A DNA stretch of 64,000 nt from Aquimarina sp. Aq107 (GCF_943733665.1 NZ_OX030782.1:3768501-3832500); one strand, 5' to 3'. Counted from the stretch's first letter, positions 16,779 through 25,820 are shown. Translations and numbers: made by a program. Notes: a model not told the origin generated them from the letters alone.

Positions 16779-16928
16779 ATGAGAACTTTACAAAACATAC
16801 GAAACATATCACGAAATAGTGGTACTCCGCAATATAGCAGATTCGTAAATTATATCACGCAATTCTACGATTATGAAGGAAATATTATTACTGGGAACAA
16901 ACGGTACACTTACCAAGTTGAACGATAA
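16779..16928 (+). CDS. 49-residue diverged member of the peptide array
   Basis: It starts MRTLQNIRNISRNSGTPQYS and contains EGNIITGNKRYTYQVER at the end, which aligns with the NGNIWNAKRRYR end of the short peptides. It is basic, has no cysteine or membrane span, and is spaced 39 bases from copy 4. It is probably in the same transcript, which is closed by the hairpin at 16935-16970. The function is unknown. Confidence 0.55.
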   Translation: MRTLQNIRNISRNSGTPQYSRFVNYITQFYDYEGNIITGNKRYTYQVER

Positions 16929-16934
16929 AACTAT

Positions 16935-16970
16935 AAACTGAATTTTGGCATAAACTCCATAATTCAGTTT
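16935..16970. terminator. terminator between the peptide array and the pdxH-like gene
   Basis: AAACTGAATT (16935-16944) pairs with AATTCAGTTT (16961-16970), followed on the plus strand by TATTTTTTAT. It can serve the converging minus-strand operon as well. Confidence 0.7.
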
Positions 16971-16985
16971 TATTTTTTATATCCT

Positions 16986-17603
16986 CTAAACCCTACCCCC
17001 TTTTTTTAACTTTACTTCTTTTTGCCAACTATAGTCCAATGTTATTTTATAATTAACGATACTGATAACATCTGCTATCGGATCTTGTTTCATAAATTCT
17101 AAATAGTGTGGCTTTACAATATATCCACCCCAATAATCCGGTTTAGTAATTTCTTTATTTTTAAATTGAATTCTATATTTTTTCAAACGTTCCTCTAATA
17201 CATTTCGAGAAACGATTACTTCACTTTGATTAGATGCCCAAGCACTTAGTTTACTCTCTTCTGGACGAGATTCGAAATATCCTTCCGACATATTTTCTAA
17301 AAGCTTCTCTGCACTCCCTAAAACTAGTATCTGACGCTTTGATTTTATCCAGTTAAACGACAAAGAAACTCTGTTATCATTTAAAATAGCTTTTCCTTTT
17401 TCGCTATTGTAGTTTGTGAAAAATATAAACCCTTCCCACGTAATTTTTTTAAGTAATACTACCCTGCTTTTAGGAAAGCCATCCAAACCTTTTGTTGATA
17501 ATATCATGGCGTTCGTTTCATCTTCTGGATATGATTTATCCACTTCAAAAAACCATTTCTGGAAATGTTCTATTGGATTGTGATCATCTGATCTATACAT
17601 CAT
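16986..17603 (-). CDS. PdxH-like pyridoxamine-phosphate oxidase family protein, atypical C-terminus
   Basis: 205 residues. The FMN-binding fold is clear: SRVVLLKK, FFTNYNSEKGK, QILVLGSAEKL and YFESRPEESKLSAWASNQSEVI, then PDYWGGYIVKPHYLEFM. Canonical PdxH continues with RLHDR (the Arg and His that contact PLP) and ends RLxP. Here that stretch reads QDPIADVISIVNYKI and ends KKGGRV, so the key Arg and His are missing. The N-terminal RREY segment is also absent. It overlaps the copper ATPase start by four bases (ATGA) and is co-transcribed with it. It may be a flavoprotein other than true PNP oxidase. Confidence 0.65.
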   Translation of the reverse strand: MMYRSDDHNPIEHFQKWFFEVDKSYPEDETNAMILSTKGLDGFPKSRVVLLKKITWEGFIFFTNYNSEKGKAILNDNRVSLSFNWIKSKRQILVLGSAEKLLENMSEGYFESRPEESKLSAWASNQSEVIVSRNVLEERLKKYRIQFKNKEITKPDYWGGYIVKPHYLEFMKQDPIADVISIVNYKITLDYSWQKEVKLKKGGRV

Positions 17604-19999
17604 TCCTTGAGTTTTATCTTTCTTCCGATATAATTGGTTAAAATAGTTACATAAATAATCACAGAAATAGAACTTAACGGCATTAGTATAGCTGCTACAA
17701 TGGGTGATAGTTGTCCAGTAACAGCAAAATACAACCCTATAATATTGTACAAGAAAGATAAAATAAAACTCGACTTAATGACCCTCATTGTCTTTTTAGA
17801 AATCATTAAATACTGCGGAATTTTATCAAATTGCGAAGCATCTAAAATAGCATCACAGGCTGGAGAAAAAACATTCACATTTTCGGAAATAGCAATCCCT
17901 ACATTACTTTGTGCCAAAGCACCTGCATCATTAAGGCCATCACCTATCATAATTACTTTTTGCCCTAACTCCTGCAAGGATTTAATATGATCTAATTTAT
18001 CATCTGGTTTTTGGTTAAATAGTAATACCGTATTTTCCGGAAGTGTTTGCTCCAAATGTTCTCTTTCTCCTTCATTATCACCAGATAGGATAGATAGTTT
18101 ATATCCACTATTAAGAATATCAAAAACATTTCTAATATTTTTTCTGTATTGATTATGAAAAATATATCTCCCTTTGTATTCATCATTCGCACTTACGTGC
18201 ACATTGGTGTTTTGTGTTTCTGAAAATTGATTATTCCCAACGAAGTTTGAAGAACCTATCTTAATCGTACTTTCATCTATCTTACCTTCAATTCCTTTTC
18301 CTATGTGCTCCTGATATTCATCAAGCGTATATATATCGTGATCTTCTAATATTTTATACAATGCTCTACTTAGCGGATGATTAGATGCTCTTAGACTATT
18401 CTTAAGCAATGATTCTTCTTCAGAAGTTAACTCGATTCCTTGATACTCAATATTACTTTCAGTATTAGTTGTAATAGTTCCTGTTTTGTCAAATATTATG
18501 CTATCCATTTGAGCTAATTGCTCTATTACATCTGCATTCTTCAAATAAAATTTATTTTTTCCAAAAATCCTCAACATATTTCCCAAAGCAAAAGGTCTAG
18601 CTAGGGCTAATGCACAAGGACAAGCAATAATCAAAACAGCAGTAAAAACATTAATAGCTTTATTGATATCAATAAAGAACCAAAAAACCGTTGTGATTAT
18701 AGCAATGCTCAAAATAATAACTGTGAAATATTTACTAACAGTATCTGTTAGGTTAGTAAAACCGATAGACTTATCTTTTTTAAATACATCATTACTCCAT
18801 AAACTCGTAAGATAACTTTGCTCTATAGTTTTTGTCGCTTCAATTTCTATAGCTCCATATAATTGCTTGCCTCCTGCAAAGAGCTTATCACCAGATCTTT
18901 TAGGAACTGATTCGCTTTCTCCGGTTACAAAGCTATAATCGATCCTTGCCTCTCCTTTAATTAATATAGCATCTACTGGTATTAATTCTCCATTACGTAT
19001 AAGCAATCTATCACCTTCTTTGATATCATACACCTGAATACCCTCTTCAGTATATTTTTTATTGTTTTTAGTATGAACTAATCTGGTAACTGCAATTGGA
19101 AAATAGGATTTATAATCTCTTTCAAAAGACAGAAAAGAATAGGTTTTCTGTTGAAAAAATTTACCTAACAATAGGAAAAACACCAACCCAGTCAAACTAT
19201 CAAAAAAGCCAGTTCCCAAATCAAATATAATTTCAGAAGTGCTTCGTAGAAAAAGTACTGCAATACCCAACGCTATAGGTACATCTATATTCAATATTTT
19301 AGATTTTAGTCCTTTATATGCAGAAATAAAATAATCCTTAGCTGCATAGAAAACAACCGGTAACGAGAAGGCAAACATTAGCCAACGGAATACCTGTTTA
19401 TACTGTTCTAACCAATATTCTGATACCTCAAAATACTCAGGAAAGGATAAAAACATAACATTACCAAATGCAAATCCAGCAATCCCTAACTTGTATATTA
19501 AACTTCTGACATTCTTCTTTTTACCTTCTGAATAATCATCCAGGCTGATATATGGTTCATAACCAATTGAATTAAGAAGTATGACAACTTTTTTTAGGGA
19601 TGATTTTTCTTTATTAAAGGTGATCCGAACTGTCTTCTTTAGAAAATTGACCTGTGAATTAATAATAGAAGGTTCTAGTTTATGTAAATTCTCTAAAACC
19701 CAAATACAAGAACTACAATGTATATCAGGAATATAAAGCGTACTAATTACTGTAGTATCATCACTAAACTCTATTAATCTTTCTGCAATAGAAGACGCAT
19801 CGAGATAATCATATTTTTTTTCAATCTCTTTAGGAATATTACCAGGTGCGGATTGCAGATCATAATAACAATCTAAATTATTACTCGAAAAAATATCATA
19901 TACCGTCTTACAGCCATTGCAGCAGAATGTTTTCTGATCATATGTAATTCCTAATCCATCACAATCGTTTCCACAATGATAACATGTAGATTCTATCAT
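17600..19999 (-). CDS. ccoI: CcoI/FixI-type copper-exporting P1B ATPase
   Basis: 799 residues. The N-terminus has the CcoI-type metal-binding region CYHCGNDCDG...FCCNGCKTVYDIF, then an HMA-like domain with SSCIWVLE (about residue 95). About eight membrane helices follow, with the metal-site motif ACPCALALARP. Cytoplasmic P-type ATPase motifs are TGES, DKTGTIT and GDGLNDAGAL. The protein is predicted to move copper for assembly of cbb3 cytochrome oxidase, the high-affinity oxidase used at low oxygen. No ccoS, ccoN or ccoG is adjacent. Upstream, an FNR-like box at 20050-20061 lies in the right place to activate it. Confidence 0.88.
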   Translation of the reverse strand: MIESTCYHCGNDCDGLGITYDQKTFCCNGCKTVYDIFSSNNLDCYYDLQSAPGNIPKEIEKKYDYLDASSIAERLIEFSDDTTVISTLYIPDIHCSSCIWVLENLHKLEPSIINSQVNFLKKTVRITFNKEKSSLKKVVILLNSIGYEPYISLDDYSEGKKKNVRSLIYKLGIAGFAFGNVMFLSFPEYFEVSEYWLEQYKQVFRWLMFAFSLPVVFYAAKDYFISAYKGLKSKILNIDVPIALGIAVLFLRSTSEIIFDLGTGFFDSLTGLVFFLLLGKFFQQKTYSFLSFERDYKSYFPIAVTRLVHTKNNKKYTEEGIQVYDIKEGDRLLIRNGELIPVDAILIKGEARIDYSFVTGESESVPKRSGDKLFAGGKQLYGAIEIEATKTIEQSYLTSLWSNDVFKKDKSIGFTNLTDTVSKYFTVIILSIAIITTVFWFFIDINKAINVFTAVLIIACPCALALARPFALGNMLRIFGKNKFYLKNADVIEQLAQMDSIIFDKTGTITTNTESNIEYQGIELTSEEESLLKNSLRASNHPLSRALYKILEDHDIYTLDEYQEHIGKGIEGKIDESTIKIGSSNFVGNNQFSETQNTNVHVSANDEYKGRYIFHNQYRKNIRNVFDILNSGYKLSILSGDNEGEREHLEQTLPENTVLLFNQKPDDKLDHIKSLQELGQKVIMIGDGLNDAGALAQSNVGIAISENVNVFSPACDAILDASQFDKIPQYLMISKKTMRVIKSSFILSFLYNIIGLYFAVTGQLSPIVAAILMPLSSISVIIYVTILTNYIGRKIKLKE

Positions 20000-20018
20000 A
20001 AGTATCTAATTTGAGATA

Positions 20019-20092
20019 CAAAAATCAAAAAGACCGTATGCATATACTATGATAAAAGTCATAGTTTTAGGCCTAGTGATGATTTAGTTTTG
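20019..20092. promoter_or_regulatory. bidirectional FNR-like promoter, ccoI / usp1
   Basis: The box TGATAAAAGTCA (20050-20061) is followed on the plus strand after 23 nt by a perfect -7 element TAGTTTTG (20085-20092). On the minus strand, also after 23 nt, lies TGATTTTG (20026-20019), one mismatch from TAnnTTTG. One site can thus activate both ccoI and the first usp gene at the class II position. Confidence 0.65.
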
Positions 20093-20117
20093 GCATATCA
20101 ACATAACACTACTGATT

Positions 20118-21029
20118 ATGAAAAATATTTTATTACCAACAGATTTTTCGGACAATTCTTGGAACGCTATTGATTATGCTACAGAACTATTTAAGGATGA
20201 AGACTGTACTTTTTTTTTACTAAATATATATAGTCAGATTATTTATGAATCAATACACGTTTCTGATATCCCTTCTAAACGTAGTATTGAAAATACTGTG
20301 AAAACAAATGCTATAACCAATCTAGAGCACGTAAAAAAAACCTTTATACATACCAGTCCCAATCAAAAACATCAATTCGAAATCATAGCCTTATTTGGAT
20401 CCTTAATAGAAGCTGTAGAAGAGGTTGTGAAATCTAAAAAAATAGATCTCATTGTTATGGGAACTAAAGGCGCAACGGGGACAAAAGAAGTATTTATGGG
20501 TAGTAATACGGTTCGGGTTATCAATACTATCAAAAGTTGTCCAGTATTAGCCATTCCTAAAAATTTTACACTTATTTCTAAACCATCAGAAATTACATTC
20601 GCCACAGATTTTACTCATTTTTATAGTAAAGAAGAACTTCAGCCCATAATAGAGTTCGCAAAATCTTTTGATGCGATTATTAGAATTGTTTATATACAGC
20701 AACAAGAAGGTTCCTTAACAGAGGAGCAAAAGTTCAATCTTAGTATGCTTCAAAAATATTTTAAAGACATTACCTATTACCAACATAGCTTGACAAAAAG
20801 TGAATCCATTTCAAAATCAATAAAAGTATTCACTAAAGAGCTAGATGTCTATCTACTTGCTATGCTAAATTACGCTCATGGCTTTATGGATAAGCTTACG
20901 AGAGAACCTGTAATAAAAAAAATGGCATTCCATACACAAATACCTTTATTAGTAATTCCTGAATCAGGCATGAGTACAGCCTATAGCAAAACAATAAAAA
21001 AGACCTCTAAACTAGAAGGAATAGAATAG
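20118..21029 (+). CDS. UspA-type universal stress protein 1
   Basis: 303 residues, two Usp domains in tandem. Domain 1 starts MKNILLPTDFSDNSWNAIDY and carries the ATP-binding loop GTKGATGTKEVFMGSN (G-x2-G-x9-G-S, residues 115-130). Domain 2 (about 155-290) keeps the fold but not the glycine loop. Such proteins bind ATP and support survival in growth arrest and oxygen limitation. It is the first of six tandem paralogues, under its own FNR-like promoter, divergent from ccoI. Confidence 0.85.
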   Translation: MKNILLPTDFSDNSWNAIDYATELFKDEDCTFFLLNIYSQIIYESIHVSDIPSKRSIENTVKTNAITNLEHVKKTFIHTSPNQKHQFEIIALFGSLIEAVEEVVKSKKIDLIVMGTKGATGTKEVFMGSNTVRVINTIKSCPVLAIPKNFTLISKPSEITFATDFTHFYSKEELQPIIEFAKSFDAIIRIVYIQQQEGSLTEEQKFNLSMLQKYFKDITYYQHSLTKSESISKSIKVFTKELDVYLLAMLNYAHGFMDKLTREPVIKKMAFHTQIPLLVIPESGMSTAYSKTIKKTSKLEGIE

Positions 21030-21183
21030 TTTAATAAACTATTTATTTGGTAGAAATTAATGATTATTAACACCAACGATGTAGTAATAATTTACCTCTC
21101 TACATAAACGAGAAGGAATTTATTTAAACCTCTAAAAATCAAATAAACAAACCCTTTTCTATTCGTTTAAAGAAATAGATAAC

Positions 21184-21226
21184 TGACAAAAGTCATAGTT
21201 TCTAAACCTGCTCTTTTCTAGCTTTG
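21184..21226 (+). promoter_or_regulatory. FNR-like promoter of the usp2-4 operon
   Basis: The box TGACAAAAGTCA (21184-21195), then 23 nt, then a perfect -7 element TAGCTTTG (21219-21226), 33 bases before the usp2 start. Confidence 0.65.
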
Positions 21227-21259
21227 AGTTAACAAATAACAACACTAATAGTTAGGATA

Positions 21260-22108
21260 ATGAGAAAAATATTAATCCCTACAGATTTTTCAGAAAATGC
21301 AATGAATGCGATTCGATATGCAGTCGAGCTATTTAAGTATGAAAAAAGTGAATTTTTAATCTTTCATGCCTATGCAGATGAAGTATATGATCATAACAAA
21401 CTAGCTTCTCGTTTGGATTTAGAAGAATTGAAAAAAAAGACACTCGATAATTCTGATTCAACATTAGCCAAAATACTATTTGAACTGCAGATGATTTCTC
21501 CAAACCCAAGACATACTTATAAAACTTTATCAATTTTTGGAACACTCATCGATGAAGCTAATGAACTCGTGGAACAAGAAAATATCGATATCATTATTAT
21601 GGGTACCAAAGGCAAAACAGATGATCGTGACATCACCTTTGGGAGTAACACTTTACAAGTACTTAAATATGTAAAAAGCCCCGTATTAGTAATACCTGAA
21701 GTTTGTAAATACGAGCAACCAAGAAACATTCTCTTCCCAACGGATTATATGTTACCCTATAAAAGACGAGAATTAAAACTACTTAGCACATTGACTAAAA
21801 GTTTTAGATCTACAATTAATTTTTTGCACGTATCTAAGTATGAGAAACTATCTATTAGACAAGAAGATAATAAAGAATTTATAAGAGAAAGCTTACCAGA
21901 TACGGAGGTGTTATTTCATACTGTCGATGACAAAAATATTACTAAGGCTATTAATTTATTTATTAAAGAAAATAAAATCAACCTATTAGTAATGGTAAAC
22001 TCCAGACATTCATACCTGGAATGTGTATTATATCAATCCACTATCGACAAGATCGGATTACACATAAAAATACCTTTTCTAACCTTGCAAAATTTACAAC
22101 GAAATTAA
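21260..22108 (+). CDS. UspA-type universal stress protein 2
   Basis: 282 residues with two Usp domains. It starts MRKILIPTDFSENAMNAIRY, with loop GTKGKTDDRDITFGSN near residues 115-130. The second domain ends HIKIPFLTL. It is the first gene of a three-gene run (12 and 29 bases to the next two) with an FNR-like promoter directly upstream, 230 bases after usp1. Confidence 0.85.
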   Translation: MRKILIPTDFSENAMNAIRYAVELFKYEKSEFLIFHAYADEVYDHNKLASRLDLEELKKKTLDNSDSTLAKILFELQMISPNPRHTYKTLSIFGTLIDEANELVEQENIDIIIMGTKGKTDDRDITFGSNTLQVLKYVKSPVLVIPEVCKYEQPRNILFPTDYMLPYKRRELKLLSTLTKSFRSTINFLHVSKYEKLSIRQEDNKEFIRESLPDTEVLFHTVDDKNITKAINLFIKENKINLLVMVNSRHSYLECVLYQSTIDKIGLHIKIPFLTLQNLQRN

Positions 22109-22120
22109 AACAATTGAATT

Positions 22121-23029
22121 ATGAAACGGATTCTATTACCAACTGATTTTTCTGATAACGCATATAATGCGATACGATATGCCATGCAATTTTTCAGAAA
22201 TGAAGAATGCACATTTTATCTACTTCACACCTTTACACCAGCATCGTATACTATTGGATATCTTATAGAAAATCCAATGCCATATGGATTGGAAGATATC
22301 GCAATGATGAACTCTAATAAAGAGATCGAACATATTGAAACTAAAGCAAAAGAGGAGTTCAATAATCCAAAACATAGTTTTGAAAGAATTTCTGCTTTCA
22401 ATATGTTAATCAATGAGATTAAAGATACTGTAGATCGCTATGATATTGATTTAATAGTAATGGGAACCAAGGGGACAACAGGGGCCAAAGAGATATTTAT
22501 AGGAACTCATACCATGTATACCATCAAAAATGTAACATGTCCTGTATTAGCAGTACCTTCTGGTTTCGAATTTGAAGAACCAAAAGAAATTCTGTTCCCT
22601 ACAGATTATTACCTTAGTCCAACTAACAAATATATTCCTTTTATAAAAGAGATATGCAATAACCACACTTCAAGACTCCATGTACTTAATGCATATTATG
22701 GGATTCCTTTAAATCAAAATCAAGAAAATATAAAAGATTTTATAGATACCTATTTTACAGACAATGCACATATTTTTCATATTTCCGATGGTATGGATGT
22801 TATAGAAGCAATTGAAGATTTCCAAAAAATGAATATCATAAATATGCTAGTTATGGTGCATAACAAGCATTCCTTTTTTGAGAACTTATTGTTTAAACCT
22901 GTTATCAATCAAATTGCACATCACGCAAATATCCCTTTTTTAATAATTCCTTCAGAAAAAAGAATAGGAACAGATAAAAAAAATAGCCAAAACAGAAAAA
23001 AGGAGAATCAAGATATGGTTGTAGAATAA
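22121..23029 (+). CDS. UspA-type universal stress protein 3
   Basis: 302 residues with two Usp domains. The start is MKRILLPTDFSDNAYNAIRY and the loop GTKGTTGAKEIFIGTH has Thr-His where others have Ser-Asn. The C-terminal 25 residues are highly charged (KKNSQNRKKENQ) and absent from its paralogues. It lies in an operon with usp2 and usp4 and has no separate box. Confidence 0.85.
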   Translation: MKRILLPTDFSDNAYNAIRYAMQFFRNEECTFYLLHTFTPASYTIGYLIENPMPYGLEDIAMMNSNKEIEHIETKAKEEFNNPKHSFERISAFNMLINEIKDTVDRYDIDLIVMGTKGTTGAKEIFIGTHTMYTIKNVTCPVLAVPSGFEFEEPKEILFPTDYYLSPTNKYIPFIKEICNNHTSRLHVLNAYYGIPLNQNQENIKDFIDTYFTDNAHIFHISDGMDVIEAIEDFQKMNIINMLVMVHNKHSFFENLLFKPVINQIAHHANIPFLIIPSEKRIGTDKKNSQNRKKENQDMVVE

Positions 23030-23058
23030 TCCGACCATTAACAATATTATTTAGAACA

Positions 23059-23910
23059 ATGAAAAAAGTATTAGTTACAACTGATTTTTCTAAAAAAGCT
23101 TGGAATGCTCTTGTATATGCAACTGAATTATACAAGAGCATTCCCTGTGAGTTTTACATTCTTAATACATATGATCTTAATGCAGCTCAACTAGTAACTA
23201 CAGTAAGTTCGCAAAGAGTAGGTCATTTCTATACGTCTATTAAGATCAATTCGCAAGAACGATTAAAAACAATTTTAAAAGACATAAAAGACCTCTCAAT
23301 TTCTAAAAATCATACACTTCAAACAGTTTCTAAACCTGGTATATTGGCCAAAGTTTTAGAACAAATGACTGCACAGTATAAATTTGATATCATCCTGATG
23401 GGCTCCAGAGCAATTATAAGTTCAAAGCATTTTTTTATAGGTAGTAATATTAACCAGACATTAGAAAGTGAATTTAATTGTCCCATACTTATAATCCCAG
23501 AAGGCGCTAATTTTAACGGAATCAAAAACATTGCATTTGCTACAAATTTTGAAAGAATATATTATAAATCAGAAATAAAGCCAATAGTTGATTTAGCAAA
23601 AAATAATAACGCTACTGTAGAAATGATCCACGTACATGATCAATCAAAGCTAAATACTGTACAACATTATAACACCAATACTCTCGAAGGTTTTTTTAAA
23701 AATGTAAACTTCAATTTTCAGGTAATACCGAAATCTTCTAATGTAGAAAATGGGATCCAATCTTTTATAGAAAACCTAGAAATAGATCTATTAGCAATGA
23801 TTATCTATAAACATAATTTTATGGAACGCTTAACCAGAGAATCAGTTGTCAAAAAAATTACATCACACACTAAAATTCCCATTTTAGTCATTCCTGCCGA
23901 TCATATATAA
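23059..23910 (+). CDS. UspA-type universal stress protein 4
   Basis: 283 residues with two Usp domains. It starts MKKVLVTTDFSKKAWNALVY. The ATP loop is degenerate: GSRAIISSKHFFIGSN lacks the second Gly of G-x2-G, so ATP binding may be weakened. The second domain keeps RESVVKKITSHTKIPILVIP. It is the last gene of the usp2-4 run. Confidence 0.85.
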   Translation: MKKVLVTTDFSKKAWNALVYATELYKSIPCEFYILNTYDLNAAQLVTTVSSQRVGHFYTSIKINSQERLKTILKDIKDLSISKNHTLQTVSKPGILAKVLEQMTAQYKFDIILMGSRAIISSKHFFIGSNINQTLESEFNCPILIIPEGANFNGIKNIAFATNFERIYYKSEIKPIVDLAKNNNATVEMIHVHDQSKLNTVQHYNTNTLEGFFKNVNFNFQVIPKSSNVENGIQSFIENLEIDLLAMIIYKHNFMERLTRESVVKKITSHTKIPILVIPADHI

Positions 23911-23971
23911 TCATCGAAATATGTATTTGGATAACTAAGTCATAAATTGATTTTATATTTCACCCCAAGTA

Positions 23972-24014
23972 TGAGAATTGTCATAGTATTCTGAGTGTTT
24001 TAGAAATACTTTTA
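23972..24014 (+). promoter_or_regulatory. FNR-like promoter of usp5
   Basis: TGAGAATTGTCA (23972-23983), 23 nt, then TACTTTTA (24007-24014), a -7 element with A in place of the last G. It ends 25 bases before the ATG. Confidence 0.6.
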
Positions 24015-24039
24015 TCGTAGATCTATAAAACAAAAAAAG

Positions 24040-24888
24040 ATGAAAAGAATACTTGTTCCCACAGATTTTTCAAACAATGCATACAGTGCTCTTTTTTATG
24101 CTACAAGATTATTTCAGAATCAGCCTTGTCAATTTTATATACTAAATACTTTCGAAGTTAACACACCACTACTTACTGGAAGAATTGATACTAGCAAAGG
24201 AGATGATTTATATCAAGAGTTAAGCACTAAGTCCAGTGACTCCCTAGCAACAACATTCCATTCAATTGTAAGAGATTCCGAAGATTTTAAACATACTTTC
24301 GAAACGATCTCTATTTCAAAAGGTTTGACTGAAACCATTAATAAAACGATCAAAAATAAAGACATTGATTTAGTAGTTATGGGTACAAAAGGCGTTACAA
24401 ATACTACTACTCTTTTTATGGGAAGTAACACCGTAAAGGTGATACAACAAATAAAAAAATGCCCTGTTTTAATTGTTCCCAATGAGTTTGATTTCCAAAA
24501 ACCCTTGGACATCGCTTTCCCTACTGATTTTAAACGGTTTTATCTAGAAAAAGAAATAAGGCCTTTATTAGGTATTGTGTCCTTATTTAATTCTAATCTG
24601 CGAATTTTTCATATCAATGAAGAAAATAAATTAGACGACATACAAGAATACAACTATAACATGTTAAAGAAACATCTTATAAATTTTACGCACAGTATTC
24701 ATTGGATTTCTAAAACCGGGCAAAAAACTACATTAATCAATGATTTTATTGATGAATTTGATATCAATTTAGTCATTATGATTAATTATAAACATAGTTT
24801 AATAGAAAACATAACTCACGAACCGGTTATCAAAAAAATAGGGTTCCATCCATCTGTCCCGTTTTTAGTAATCCCTGATATGATCTGA
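24040..24888 (+). CDS. UspA-type universal stress protein 5
   Basis: 282 residues with two Usp domains. The start is MKRILVPTDFSNNAYSALFY and the loop GTKGVTNTTTLFMGSN is intact. Domain 2 ends EPVIKKIGFHPSVPFLVIP. It is a single gene with its own promoter; its TGA stop is the first triplet of the next FNR-like box. Confidence 0.85.
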   Translation: MKRILVPTDFSNNAYSALFYATRLFQNQPCQFYILNTFEVNTPLLTGRIDTSKGDDLYQELSTKSSDSLATTFHSIVRDSEDFKHTFETISISKGLTETINKTIKNKDIDLVVMGTKGVTNTTTLFMGSNTVKVIQQIKKCPVLIVPNEFDFQKPLDIAFPTDFKRFYLEKEIRPLLGIVSLFNSNLRIFHINEENKLDDIQEYNYNMLKKHLINFTHSIHWISKTGQKTTLINDFIDEFDINLVIMINYKHSLIENITHEPVIKKIGFHPSVPFLVIPDMI

Positions 24889-24928
24889 CAAATGTCATAG
24901 TTTTTAGCTAAAGTAGCTTATATATTTA
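24886..24928 (+). promoter_or_regulatory. FNR-like promoter of the frameshifted usp6 and following genes
   Basis: TGACAAATGTCA (24886-24897) begins with the stop codon of usp5. After 23 nt comes TATATTTA (24921-24928), a -7 element with A in place of G, 27 bases before the ATG. Confidence 0.62.
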
Positions 24929-24955
24929 TCTCATTAATCTTTAAAAACTTATCTA

Positions 24956-25808
24956 ATGAAAAAGAAAATTTTATTACCAACAGATTTTTCTAAAAACGCT
25001 TGGAACGCGATAAGTTATGCAATTGAATTATATAAAAATGAAGAATGTGATTTTTACATTCTCAATGTTTTTAATGCTACGGGATACGCCTTAGAAAGTA
25101 TGATGATTCCAGAACCTGGAGAAAAGATCTATGAAGAAGCAAAGGAGAAATCAGAAAAGGGATTAGAAAAAATATTAAAACGTCTTTCTTTTAGAGATGA
25201 TTCTTCTAATCACAAGTTTATTATGATCTCTCAATTTAATAGTTTGCTCGATGGTATAAAAAACTATCGTGGACAAACAAGATATCGAAATGATCATTAT
25301 GGGAACTAAAGGAGCTACAAATGCTAGTGATATAATTTATGGTAGTAACACTGTTTTGGTCATGGAAAAAATAAGAACCTGTCCTGTAATGGCAATCCCA
25401 GAAGATGTGCTCTATACGGAACCAAAAGAGATTGTGTTTCCTACTGATTATAAAATGCAGGTAAAACGTAGAGAACTACAATATCTAATAGAAATTGCTA
25501 AAATTAGCAATGCAGCTATACGCTTTTTACATGTTTCTAAAGAAGACTCCTTGGATGAAGAGCAATTAAACAATCAAAACTTATTAAAAGAGTATTTTGA
25601 ACATATCCCTCATACATTTCACACGCTACATAATGTAGATGTAAAAGGAGGACTCAGTGCTTTTGTAGAAAGTAGAAATAGTGATCTGATTACTTTTATA
25701 AACAGGAAACATTCTTTCTTCGGAAGTATATTTTCTAGACCTATGGTCAAAAATTTAGGATACTATTCTAAAGTACCAGTACTAGCGTTACACGATATTA
25801 AAAATTAA
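24956..25808 (+). pseudogene. UspA-type universal stress protein 6, interrupted by a +1 base in a run of A
   Basis: Frame 1 runs from ATG 24956 to a stop at 25307-25309. The protein continues in another frame (open until 25806-25808) with the normal Usp loop GTKGATNASDIIYGSN and second domain. The junction is the A6 run at 25258-25263: with five A the frame reads LLDGIKTIVDKQDIEMIIMG, the expected Usp strand; with six it reads GIKNYRG and stops. Everything else is intact (total about 283 residues). Either a sequence error, a fresh null allele or transcript slippage on the A run would explain it. Confidence 0.8.
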
Positions 25809-25820
25809 CACCCAACAATT

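Noticed and set aside
25258-25266. A-AAA-AAC in usp6 as a programmed -1 frameshift site
   Set aside because: The heptamer is in the right phase for -1 slippage, but the continuing protein is in the +1 frame, so a -1 shift would not restore it.
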